Positions 27,416-35,415 of a DNA stretch of 64,000 nucleotides are shown piece by piece. Within the stretch, counting starts at the first letter, position 1; each line of letters begins with the position of its first letter. A program made the translations under genes and the position numbers. The notes under the pieces were generated by a model that made no database searches, was not told the DNA's origin, and saw nothing but the letters and a program-made list of their open reading frames with translations. The stretch comes from Shimia_B sp038527375 (GTDB lineage: Bacteria; Pseudomonadota; Alphaproteobacteria; Rhodobacterales; Rhodobacteraceae). The stretch is taken from positions 46,834 to 110,833 of the forward strand of contig JBCBFU010000004.1 of the NCBI GenBank assembly GCA_038527375.1, given 5' to 3'.

Positions 27416-27772
27416 TCAGCTGCCACGATAGGTCGAATACCCGAAGGGCGACAGCAAAAGCGGCACGTGATAATGCGTCATCTCAGCCATCCCGAAGCGG
27501 ATCGGCACCACGTCCAGAAAGGCCGTGCCACCGGCAATCTGGCCCGTGTCACGCAGGTAATCGCCCGCAAAGAACAACAGCTCGTAGTCGCCGGTCTGGA
27601 ACTTGTCCTGCGGCAGGATCGCACCGTCCGTGCGCCCGTCGGCGTTCGTCACCATCTCGGCCAGTTCTTCGATCCCCGCCACGCTGATGCGGTTCAACAG
27701 GATGCGCAGACCCGACGCGGGAACGCCGCGGGCCGTATCCAGAACGTGTGTCGTCAGAAACCCGTCGGCCAT
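27416..27772 (-). CDS. uraH: 5-hydroxyisourate hydrolase
   Basis: The 118-residue transthyretin-like enzyme hydrolyses 5-hydroxyisourate to OHCU. It starts with LTTHVLDTARGVPA (about 5-18) and ends in the family's diagnostic C-terminal tetrapeptide YRGS. ATG 27772 follows GGGGGGAG and fits the family length; longer in-frame starts would overlap the divergent puuE gene. It is the first gene of the minus-strand pair with puuD. Confidence 0.93.
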   Translation of the reverse strand: MADGFLTTHVLDTARGVPASGLRILLNRISVAGIEELAEMVTNADGRTDGAILPQDKFQTGDYELLFFAGDYLRDTGQIAGGTAFLDVVPIRFGMAEMTHYHVPLLLSPFGYSTYRGS

Positions 27773-27854
27773 GGCTCCCCCCTTTACGGTGCTTAGAATT
27801 CTGGCAAGGTAGCGTTGCTGCGCTGCCGCAAACATCTTCACCACAGGAGCCCCC

Positions 27855-29273
27855 ATGGCACAAGAGCCCCCCAGATACCCGCGCGACATGGCCGGATATG
27901 GGGCAACGCCACCCGACGCCGCGTGGCCGGGCGGGGCCAAGATCGCCCTGCAAATCGTGCTGAATTACGAAGAGGGCGGCGAGAACAACATCCTGCACGG
28001 AGACCCTGCCTCCGAGGCTTTCCTGTCGGAGATCACCGGCGCGCAACCCTGGCCCGGGCAGCGGCATTGGAACATGGAGTCGATCTATGAATACGGCGCG
28101 CGCGCCGGGTTCTGGCGGCTTCACGGGATGCTAAAAGGCCTGCCGATCACGGTCTACGGCGTGGCGACCGCGCTGGCGCGCAGCCCCGAACAGGTGGCCG
28201 CCATGCAAAGCGCAGGATGGGAGATCGCAAGTCACGGCCTGAAATGGGTCGAACACAAAGACATGCCCGAGGCCGAGGAACGCGCCGCCATCGCCGAGGC
28301 CATCACGCTCCACAGCCAGGCGACCGGCGCAGCCCCGCGCGGCTGGTACACGGGGCGCTGTTCCATGAACACTGTCGCGCTCGCCGCCGAACACGGGCTG
28401 GCCTATATCGCCGACAGCTATGCCGACGATCTGCCCTATTGGGTTCGGACCGGCGGACGCGACCAGCTGATCGTGCCCTACACGCTCGATTGCAACGACA
28501 TGCGCTTTGCCATTCAGGCAGGCCACGCCGATGGCGCCTCGTGGGAGACCTATCTGCGCGACACCTTCGACACGCTTTATGCAGAAGGGGTAGCAGGAGC
28601 GCCCAAGATGATGTCGGTGGGCCTCCACTGCCGGCTGGCGGGGCGTCCGGGCCGCGCCGCGGCGCTGCGCCGTTTCCTGGACCACGTGGCAGGTCACGAC
28701 AGCGTCTGGATCGCCACCCGCGCCCAGATCGCAGATCACTGGGCCACGCATCATCCGCCGCAGGCAGCCGCACGCCCCAGCGAGATGAGCAAGGCCGCGT
28801 TCATAGCCGCCTTCGGGTCGATTTTCGAACATTCCCCATGGGTGGCCGAGGCGACCTATGCGGCAGAACTCGGCCCGGCCCATGACCGCGCGGCAGGCCT
28901 TGCAGGCGCCATGGCCATGCAGTTCCGCGCAGGCTCTCGCGAAGCGCGACTGGGCGTGCTGCGCGCGCACCCCGATCTTGCGGGCAAACTGGCCGCTGCC
29001 AAACGGCTGACGGAAGACAGCACCGCCGAGCAAGCGAGCGCCGGTTTGGACGCGCTAACCGACGCGGAACGCGATACGTTCACCCGCCTGAACGCCGCCT
29101 ATACCGACGCGCACGGCTTCCCCTTCATCATCGCCGTGCGCGATCATACCAAGGCTTCGATCTTGGCTGCCTTCGAGACCCGCATCAAAAACGACACCGA
29201 AACCGAATTGGCCGAAGCCTGCCATCAGGTTGAACGCATCGCGCTTCACAGGCTAAAGGCTCTGTTGCCATGA
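27855..29273 (+). CDS. puuE: Fusion of allantoinase PuuE and OHCU decarboxylase UraD
   Basis: The 472-residue protein joins two consecutive purine-pathway enzymes in reverse order. Residues about 1-305 are a polysaccharide-deacetylase-like metal-independent allantoinase (LNYEEGGENN, ASHGLKW, GWYTGRCSMNT). Residues about 310-472 are OHCU decarboxylase (HPDLAGKL near 375, SAGLDALTD, FPFIIAVRDH). OHCU decarboxylase makes (S)-allantoin and allantoinase opens it to allantoate. The fusion is known in proteobacteria. The gene is divergent from uraH over 82 bases and its stop overlaps the next ATG. Confidence 0.93.
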   Translation: MAQEPPRYPRDMAGYGATPPDAAWPGGAKIALQIVLNYEEGGENNILHGDPASEAFLSEITGAQPWPGQRHWNMESIYEYGARAGFWRLHGMLKGLPITVYGVATALARSPEQVAAMQSAGWEIASHGLKWVEHKDMPEAEERAAIAEAITLHSQATGAAPRGWYTGRCSMNTVALAAEHGLAYIADSYADDLPYWVRTGGRDQLIVPYTLDCNDMRFAIQAGHADGASWETYLRDTFDTLYAEGVAGAPKMMSVGLHCRLAGRPGRAAALRRFLDHVAGHDSVWIATRAQIADHWATHHPPQAAARPSEMSKAAFIAAFGSIFEHSPWVAEATYAAELGPAHDRAAGLAGAMAMQFRAGSREARLGVLRAHPDLAGKLAAAKRLTEDSTAEQASAGLDALTDAERDTFTRLNAAYTDAHGFPFIIAVRDHTKASILAAFETRIKNDTETELAEACHQVERIALHRLKALLP

Positions 29274-30091
29274 AAACCTATTACGCACCGCGCGGCGGCC
29301 TGCCCAACCCCAAGACCCGCGCCCATGACCGGTCGGTCTTTACCAACGCCTACGCCGTGATCCCGCGCGGGGTGATGTCAGACATCGTCGCGTCCTTTCT
29401 GCCCGGCTGGGTCGGCGCGCGGGCGTGGATTCTGGCGCGCCCCTTGACGGGCTTTGCAGAGACTTTCGCGCAATACATCGTCGAACTGATCCCCGGCGGC
29501 CTGTCGACCGCGCCCGAACCCGATAAGGAGGCCGAAGCAATCCTCTTTGTCCTGCGCGGCGAATTGGAGCTGGAGCTTGATGGCAAGAACCACCGTCTTG
29601 ACCCCGGCGGCTATGCCTACATCACACCCGGGGCCGATTGGTCCGTCCTGAACCGACACGAAGGCAAGACCAATTTCGTGTGGTTCCGCAAACGCTACGA
29701 ACCCGTGCCCGGCCTGCCCGCGCCGGACAGCTTTGTCAGCCACGACGATCTGGTAGAGCCGACGCCGATGCACGGGCATGGCGACACGTGGACCACCACG
29801 CGCTTTGTTGATCCCGGCGATCTGCGCCACGACATGCACGTCAACATCGTGACCTTCACCCCCGGCGGGAACATCCCCTTTGCCGAAACCCACGTGATGG
29901 AACACGGGCTCTACGTGCTGCAAGGGCGCGGGGTCTATTACCTCAACGACGACTGGGTCGAGGTCGAGGAAGGCGATTTTCTGTGGCTGCGCGCCTTCTG
30001 CCCGCAGGCCTGCTATGCCTCGGGGACCGAGCCGTTCCGGTATCTGCTGTACAAGGACGTCAACCGCCACCCCAGTCTGTCACTGCGATGA
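29270..30091 (+). CDS. allE: (S)-ureidoglycine aminohydrolase, bicupin
   Basis: The 273-residue protein has two cupin domains (about 60-130 and 180-260). The second carries the probable Mn site in NIPFAETHVMEHGLYVLQG (Glu, His, His, with a further Glu/Gln). It releases ammonia from ureidoglycine to give (S)-ureidoglycolate, the substrate of the next gene. Members are often mislabelled allantoicase. Start overlaps the fusion gene (ATGA) and the stop overlaps allA (ATGA). Confidence 0.9.
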   Translation: MKTYYAPRGGLPNPKTRAHDRSVFTNAYAVIPRGVMSDIVASFLPGWVGARAWILARPLTGFAETFAQYIVELIPGGLSTAPEPDKEAEAILFVLRGELELELDGKNHRLDPGGYAYITPGADWSVLNRHEGKTNFVWFRKRYEPVPGLPAPDSFVSHDDLVEPTPMHGHGDTWTTTRFVDPGDLRHDMHVNIVTFTPGGNIPFAETHVMEHGLYVLQGRGVYYLNDDWVEVEEGDFLWLRAFCPQACYASGTEPFRYLLYKDVNRHPSLSLR

Positions 30092-30579
30092 AGATCACGC
30101 CGCAGCCCCTGACGTATCGCGCGTTCCGGCCCTTTGGCGACGTGCTCGATTGCTCGGGCCAACCGGACAAGATCATCAATCAGGGGATGTGCGGCCGGTT
30201 TCATGACCGCGCCCGGCTCGATTTCGGGCCGGATGGACGCGCTGGCGTCAGCCTTTTCAAGGCAGAACCCCGGTCGCTCCCGCTCGCGATAGACATGGTG
30301 GAGCGTCACCCGGAGGGATCACAGTGCTTTGTGCCGATGACGCTTGCGCCCTTTCTGGTCGTGGTGTGCGGGGATGACGGCGGCACGCCCACCGCGCCGC
30401 AAGCCTTCCTGACGGAGCCGGGGCAGGCCGTGAACTTCCATCGCGGAACGTGGCACGGCGTGCTCATGCCGCTGTCTGCGCCTGGCCTTTTTGCCGTCAT
30501 CGACCGGATTGGCGACACGCCCAACCTGCAAGAGCACTGGTTTGATGCGCCCGTCACCGTGACGCGCCCGACCACCTAG
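30088..30579 (+). CDS. allA: Ureidoglycolate lyase
   Basis: The 163-residue cupin-like enzyme splits ureidoglycolate into glyoxylate and urea. Family features are FRPFGDVLDCSG (about 12-23), ERHPEGSQCFVPM (about 72-84) and FHRGTWHGVLMPL (about 116-128, metal or active-site histidines). ATG 30088 is fixed by the overlap with the upstream stop; a longer frame from 29983 lies inside the previous gene. Confidence 0.92.
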   Translation: MKITPQPLTYRAFRPFGDVLDCSGQPDKIINQGMCGRFHDRARLDFGPDGRAGVSLFKAEPRSLPLAIDMVERHPEGSQCFVPMTLAPFLVVVCGDDGGTPTAPQAFLTEPGQAVNFHRGTWHGVLMPLSAPGLFAVIDRIGDTPNLQEHWFDAPVTVTRPTT

Positions 30580-30644
30580 TGTCGCGGACACGCTTGCGCC
30601 AACCCGCCGCGCGCCCCATCCTTGGCCCAAACGGAGGATGACCC

Positions 30645-31997
30645 ATGCGCGACGACGCCTTCACCCGCGACAACAACGCCCGCCAACTGTGGCACCCCAT
30701 GGCGCATCCCGGCGACATGCAGGCCAACGCGCCTACGGTCATCACGTCCGCAGATGGATCGTGCATCACCGATATCGACGGGCACCGCACGGTGGACGCC
30801 GTGGGCGGCCTGTGGTGTGCGAACCTCGGCTATTCGAACGACACGGTAAAACAGGCCATCGCGGACCAGCTTCAGGTCCTCCCTTACTACTCGGCCTTTG
30901 GCGGTTCCACGAACCCCACCGCGATCGAGGCCGCCCATGCGGTCGTCGATTTCTTCAAGGCCGACGGTATGGCGCGCGCCTTCTTCACCTCGGGCGGATC
31001 GGATTCGGTTGAAACGGCCCTGCGGCTGTCGCGCCAATACCATCGCCTGCGTGGCGAACCCACGCGGACCAAGTTCCTGAGCCTGAAGAAAGGGTATCAC
31101 GGGACCCATTTCGGCGGCGCGTCGGTGAATGGCAACAACCGCTTCCGCACAGCCTACGAGCCGCTCTTGCCCGGCTGCTTTCACATCCCGTCACCCTACA
31201 CCTACCGCAATCCGTTCCATGAAACCGATCCCGCAAAACTGGCCCAGCTCTGCGCCCAAGCCATGGAAGATGAAATCCAGTTTCAGGGCGCCTCCACGAT
31301 TGCGGCCTTCATCATGGAACCCATTCAGGGCGCGGGCGGCGTCATCGTCCCCGACGCCAGCTTCATGGGCCTCATGCGCGACATTTGTGACCGCCACGGC
31401 ATTCTGATGATCGCGGACGAGGTCATCACCGGCTTTGGCCGCACAGGCGACTGGTCCGGGTCACGGCATTGGGGCGTGCAGCCCGACATGATGTGCACGG
31501 CCAAGGGCATCACATCGGCCTATTTCCCGGTCGGCGCGTGTTTGGTCAGCGACAAGGTGGCGGAAGCCTTCGAAAGCGATCAATCCGGCGAGGGCGGCAT
31601 CTATCACGGCTACACCTATTCGGCGCACCCTGTGGGGGCCGCCGCCGTCACCGCCACGCTGTCCGAGACCCTGCGCTTGAACCTGCGCGAGAACGCGGCC
31701 GCAAGGGGCGCGCAACTGTTCGAGGGGGTGCAAAAGCTCGCCGCGCGGTACGACGTGATCGGGGATGTTCGCGGGGGCCACGGCCTGATGACCGCGATCG
31801 AGGTCGTGTCTGACGCAGGCGCCAAGACACCCATGGACGCGGCAACCATGAAGCGCCTGCACACCGCGACCTATCAGGCCGGGGCGATGGTTCGTCTGGG
31901 GATGCACAACATCATGATGTCGCCGCCCCTGGTCATCACCGAGGCCGAGATTGACGCCGTTCTTGCCGCGCTCGACGCAGGGTTTGCCGCGATCTAG
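30645..31997 (+). CDS. Class III PLP-dependent aminotransferase (omega-amino acid:pyruvate type)
   Basis: The 450-residue aminotransferase has the fold-type I features TSGGSDSVETALRL (about 112-125), KKGYHGTHFGG, the Asp of IADEVITGFGRTG (about 256-268) and the PLP lysine Lys287 in AKGITSAY. It resembles taurine- and omega-amine:pyruvate aminotransferases. It lies 65 bases after allA, with a GGAGG site. It may convert glyoxylate from purine breakdown to glycine, or handle taurine, whose sulfite would feed the Soe enzyme at the window start. Both are inference. Confidence 0.85.
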   Translation: MRDDAFTRDNNARQLWHPMAHPGDMQANAPTVITSADGSCITDIDGHRTVDAVGGLWCANLGYSNDTVKQAIADQLQVLPYYSAFGGSTNPTAIEAAHAVVDFFKADGMARAFFTSGGSDSVETALRLSRQYHRLRGEPTRTKFLSLKKGYHGTHFGGASVNGNNRFRTAYEPLLPGCFHIPSPYTYRNPFHETDPAKLAQLCAQAMEDEIQFQGASTIAAFIMEPIQGAGGVIVPDASFMGLMRDICDRHGILMIADEVITGFGRTGDWSGSRHWGVQPDMMCTAKGITSAYFPVGACLVSDKVAEAFESDQSGEGGIYHGYTYSAHPVGAAAVTATLSETLRLNLRENAAARGAQLFEGVQKLAARYDVIGDVRGGHGLMTAIEVVSDAGAKTPMDAATMKRLHTATYQAGAMVRLGMHNIMMSPPLVITEAEIDAVLAALDAGFAAI

Positions 31998-32584
31998 CGA
32001 TGTGGCGCGGCGCTTGCGCCAAACAGGCTCCACCCCGTCAGCGCGCCCAGAACCAGACACAGCATCGTTTTGGACACGACGTCCATCGTGCCTTCGATCA
32101 AGGCGACATGCGCGATTGTGCCGGCCACGATCACGGTTGTGACCCCACGGTGGATGCGACGCCACTGGCGCCACCTCAGCGCCCGCCGCACAGGCGGGGT
32201 GGCCATCACAGCTGCGGCAAACACGGCCGCCATCGCGATGACGCCGAATGGGGAAAACAGCGCCGGGGATCGAAACAGGAGCGCGTCCAAGACGTCCGGC
32301 GGGCTCGTGATCCAGAGCGCAGCGACATGCGCCACAACGCCGATGAATAGGCTGGCACCCACCGCGCGGTGGAGCCGGCGGCTGCCATAGGCGGACAACC
32401 CCGGCAACACCCCCGCAGCGGCAAGTGGCTGGAGCGGCATGATCGCCATGGCCGCGATCCCGGCGATGCCTGCAAAGATATACGTGGCGTCCCGCCACTG
32501 CAGCAGCGGGCTAAACCCTGCCGCGATCACCGGAACCAAGACAACGCAACCGACTGCCCCCCAGATCGCAATCGCGCGCAGCAC
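31994..32584 (-). CDS. Ferric-reductase-like transmembrane protein, GTG start
   Basis: This 196-residue membrane protein has about six spans and histidines within spans (RRLHRAVGAS, VVAHVAALW, IHRGVTTV, GTIAHVALIEG) in the pattern of the ferric-reductase-like heme b domain. No flavin or NADPH domain is attached. I place the start at GTG 32584 (MLRAIAIWG), 7 bases after the upstream stop; a longer open frame to 32764 overlaps that gene and adds hydrophilic sequence unlike the family. It probably forms a unit with the Tat-exported protein upstream. Convergent with the aminotransferase, overlapping by four bases. Confidence 0.65.
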   Translation of the reverse strand: MLRAIAIWGAVGCVVLVPVIAAGFSPLLQWRDATYIFAGIAGIAAMAIMPLQPLAAAGVLPGLSAYGSRRLHRAVGASLFIGVVAHVAALWITSPPDVLDALLFRSPALFSPFGVIAMAAVFAAAVMATPPVRRALRWRQWRRIHRGVTTVIVAGTIAHVALIEGTMDVVSKTMLCLVLGALTGWSLFGASAAPHR

Positions 32585-32591
32585 CGCGACG

Positions 32592-33077
32592 TCAGGCCGG
32601 TTGCAAGACGAAATGCGCCTCAAGCGTCGTATCGCTGGAGCGTGCCATGACAGGCCGCAGGAACACGGTCGCAAAATCCCCGCTGTCATAGGCCAGATGC
32701 CCATGGGCCTGACCAAAGGCCGGCACGATTTGCGGCATTTCGAGCCGGAATTCGCCGTTGGCATCGGTCAGGGTGGCGCCGTGACTGTGGGCGTCACGCT
32801 CGTGCCCTTCGGTGGTGTGCGCCCATATCTGGATGCGCTGACCTTCCAGCGGCGCACCATCGCCGGCCCGGCGAACAGTGCCAGTCATCCAGAAACCACC
32901 GCCTCCGATCCGGTCGACCACCGGGGCACCGGGGCGATAGTTGTTGGATCCGCCCCGCATGGTGGGAGTCGGTGCCAGGCCTTGGGCACGCGCCGGCACC
33001 GTCAGGCCCAATCCGGCACTTGCCAATCCAGCGGCGGCAACGGTCATCAGGCGGCGGCGGTTGGGGGCATAGACCAT
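32592..33077 (-). CDS. Tat-exported intradiol-dioxygenase-fold protein
   Basis: The 161-residue protein has a twin-arginine signal (NRRRLMTVAAAGLASAG, about 6-22, cleavage near ARAQ) and a compact beta-sandwich domain (GTVRRAGDGAPLEGQRIQIW, LTDANGEFRLEMP) like intradiol ring-cleavage dioxygenases. It is shorter than true catechol or protocatechuate dioxygenases, and the usual two-Tyr two-His iron set is not evident; HSHG and GHLAY are the possible ligands. ATG 33077 has AGAAAGG at suitable spacing; ATG 33110 is an alternative. Function unknown. Confidence 0.6.
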   Translation of the reverse strand: MVYAPNRRRLMTVAAAGLASAGLGLTVPARAQGLAPTPTMRGGSNNYRPGAPVVDRIGGGGFWMTGTVRRAGDGAPLEGQRIQIWAHTTEGHERDAHSHGATLTDANGEFRLEMPQIVPAFGQAHGHLAYDSGDFATVFLRPVMARSSDTTLEAHFVLQPA

Positions 33078-33325
33078 ACTCGGGGACCTTTCTGAATGCA
33101 GAGGGTTCATCGTCCGTTTCTAACCTACAAGATGGGGCACGCGGACCGCCTATGCCAGCCGAACACCCCGTGCCGGGTCGCTACCTCACACGCTTGTGTA
33201 TGCCGTGAACAGCGCACGCCTATCTTATCGACACGGGCGCACAATGCAGCCGGCTAAGGCGCGGATTGATCCACTATGTCGCACCGATTTCAGTGGATTC
33301 CTAAAGGCTACAGGCATATCTGTAT

Positions 33326-33343
33326 TTTCAGAATTTCCTGAAA
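33326..33343. promoter_or_regulatory. Palindrome before the GbsR/MarR gene, candidate autoregulatory operator
   Basis: TTTCAGAATTTCCTGAAA has perfect 6-base inverted arms (TTTCAG/CTGAAA) around a 6-base centre. It ends 12 bases before the GTG start of the regulator that precedes cydAB. MarR-type dimers bind such palindromes. Confidence 0.5.
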
Positions 33344-33355
33344 CTTCGGTGGACC

Positions 33356-33919
33356 GTGCAACTTTCAGCCTTCGAAGAAGACTTCGTTCAGCACTTTGGC
33401 GAAATGGGTTCGCGGTGGGGCATCGCGCGCACGGTCGGCCAAACCTACGCTGTCTTGTTCATCAAGCAGGACCCGCTGTGCGCAGATGACCTCGTGGATG
33501 CGTTGGGGGTCTCGCGCTCCAACATCTCGATGTCCCTCAAGGAGCTTCAGGCCTGGAATCTAGTCCGTCATCGCAATGTCAAAGGCGACCGGCGGGATTT
33601 CTTCACGACCCCGGACGACATGTGGCAGATCGTCCGGACGCTCATCGAGGAACGCAAGAAACGCGAGATCGACCCCACCCTGACCAAACTGCGCGAATTG
33701 CAGATGCAGGAACCGGGCCCCGAAAACGCCTATGCCCATGAAAAAGTTACCGAAATGAGGGAACTCATCGAAGGGCTGACAAGTTTTTACGACGAGCTAA
33801 ATCAACTTGAAACACAGCGACTGGTCGCCCTGATCAAGATGGGGGCGAAACTGCGCAAATTGGTGACCGGGACGGCCAAAATCCTACCGCTCACGTCTCA
33901 GACGACCACGAAAGGATAA
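33356..33919 (+). CDS. GbsR/MarR-family transcriptional regulator, GTG start
   Basis: The 187-residue protein has a winged helix (LCADDLVDALGVSRSNISMSLKELQAWNLV, split about 41-70) and a helical C-terminal dimerisation region (EMRELIEGLTSFYDELNQLE). This matches GbsR-like MarR proteins. GTG 33356 is the only plausible start in frame. It lies four bases before cydA, so it is cotranscribed and probably controls the bd oxidase operon, via the palindrome at 33326-33343. Confidence 0.85.
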   Translation: MQLSAFEEDFVQHFGEMGSRWGIARTVGQTYAVLFIKQDPLCADDLVDALGVSRSNISMSLKELQAWNLVRHRNVKGDRRDFFTTPDDMWQIVRTLIEERKKREIDPTLTKLRELQMQEPGPENAYAHEKVTEMRELIEGLTSFYDELNQLETQRLVALIKMGAKLRKLVTGTAKILPLTSQTTTKG

Positions 33920-33923
33920 CACC

Positions 33924-35360
33924 ATGATGGAGACCCTTCTCCTGTCGCGTATCCAGTTCGCGGCCAATATCAGCTTCCACATCCTGTTCCCCACGATCAC
34001 GATCGCCTTGGGGTGGGTGCTTTTGTTCTTCAAACTGCGCTTCAACGCGACAGGCGACGAAAAGTGGATGGAAGCCTACCGCTTCTGGGTGAAAATCTTC
34101 GCGCTCTCCTTCGGGATGGGCGTTGTGTCGGGCATCACGATGTCCTTCCAATTCGGCACCAACTGGCCGGGCTTCATGGAAAGCGTGGGCAACATCGCCG
34201 GGCCGCTTCTGGCCTACGAGGTGATGACCGCCTTCTTCCTCGAGGCTGTATTCTTGGGCATCATGCTCTTTGGCGCGTCCCGCGTGCCCAGCTGGCTGCA
34301 CACGACGGCAACCTTCCTCGTGGCCTTCGGGACGACGATGTCGACCTTCTGGATCATCGTGTTGAACTCGTGGATGCACACGCCTGCCGGCTTCGAGATC
34401 ATTGATGGCGAAGCGTTTGCGACCAACTGGCTCGAGATCATCTTCAACCCCTCGATGCCCTATCGCCTGATCCACATGCTGCTGGCCTCGGGCCTGACAG
34501 TGGCCTTCCTGATCGCAGGTATCAGCGCCTTCCGTCGCTTGATCGGTGACAGCAAGGATGACGTGAAAGCCGGGCTGAGAACCGGGCTTTGGCTGGCCGC
34601 AATCCTGATCCCTGTGCAGATCTTCATGGGTGACATGCACGGTCTCAACACGAAGGAGTATCAGCCGGCCAAGGTTGCCGCGATGGAGGGGAACTGGTCG
34701 GATACGGATGGGTATACGCCGCTGATCCTGTTCGCCCTGCCCGATGATGATGCGCGCGAGAACCGGTTGGAAATCGGTATCCCGTCGGGTGCCTCGATCA
34801 TTCTGGGTCACAAGCCCAGCGCGCCCATCCCTGCGCTTGATGAGTTCGTGGCCGAAGACGGCACCGTGCTGCACCCCCCGGTGAGCAAAGTCTTCTGGTC
34901 CTTCCGCGTGATGGTCGGCACCGGGATGCTGATGCTGTTGGTCAGCTGGGGCACCCTCGCATGGATCGCCCGCCGCGACCCCGAAACGGGGGACCGGTTC
35001 CGGCTCAAGCGTCTGCCCAACTTCTGGCTCTACGGTCTCGTAGGGATGAGCTTCTCGGGCTGGATCGCGACGCTGGCGGGTTGGTACACGACCGAAATCG
35101 GTCGCCAGCCGTGGCTCGTGCAAGGTGTGCTGACGACCGAGGCGGCAGTGGCCGATGTGCCTGCGCCGATGGTTCTGACCACGCTGCTCGCCTACCTGAC
35201 GGTCTACGCCCTTTTGCTGGCCGCCTACATCACGGTGATCTTCTACCTGGCCCGCAAGGCCGCCCGCGGGGAAAGCCTTGGGCCCCGGACGCCGCAATCC
35301 GGCGAGGCCGAGGTGCGTGGGTTCACCGACACGACCCAACCCGGCGTTCCCGCCGAGTGA
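33924..35360 (+). CDS. cydA: Cytochrome bd-type quinol oxidase subunit I (short Q-loop)
   Basis: The 478-residue membrane subunit carries hemes b558, b595 and d and oxidises quinol while reducing oxygen. His19 (NISFHILFP) and His184 (YRLIHMLLAS) match heme ligands, and the GRQPW signature is at 393-397. The Q-loop lacks the long insertion of the E. coli enzyme, matching the CIO-like subgroup often called cyanide-insensitive. The start is ATG 33924 (or 33927) after AAAGGA. No cydX or cydDC gene is adjacent. Confidence 0.95.
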   Translation: MMETLLLSRIQFAANISFHILFPTITIALGWVLLFFKLRFNATGDEKWMEAYRFWVKIFALSFGMGVVSGITMSFQFGTNWPGFMESVGNIAGPLLAYEVMTAFFLEAVFLGIMLFGASRVPSWLHTTATFLVAFGTTMSTFWIIVLNSWMHTPAGFEIIDGEAFATNWLEIIFNPSMPYRLIHMLLASGLTVAFLIAGISAFRRLIGDSKDDVKAGLRTGLWLAAILIPVQIFMGDMHGLNTKEYQPAKVAAMEGNWSDTDGYTPLILFALPDDDARENRLEIGIPSGASIILGHKPSAPIPALDEFVAEDGTVLHPPVSKVFWSFRVMVGTGMLMLLVSWGTLAWIARRDPETGDRFRLKRLPNFWLYGLVGMSFSGWIATLAGWYTTEIGRQPWLVQGVLTTEAAVADVPAPMVLTTLLAYLTVYALLLAAYITVIFYLARKAARGESLGPRTPQSGEAEVRGFTDTTQPGVPAE

Positions 35361-35367
35361 TGCGACT

Positions 35368-35391
35368 TCCCCGGGCGACACAGCCCGGGGA
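35368..35391 (+). other. Stem-loop between cydA and cydB
   Basis: Arms TCCCCGGGC and GCCCGGGGA pair perfectly over nine bases around loop GACACA, eight bases after the cydA stop. CCTTCTTTATAGG follows, only partly T-rich, and cydB starts 24 bases later. It is probably an RNA stability or partial-termination element. Confidence 0.6.
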
Positions 35392-35415
35392 CCTTCTTTA
35401 TAGGGACGATTTGCC

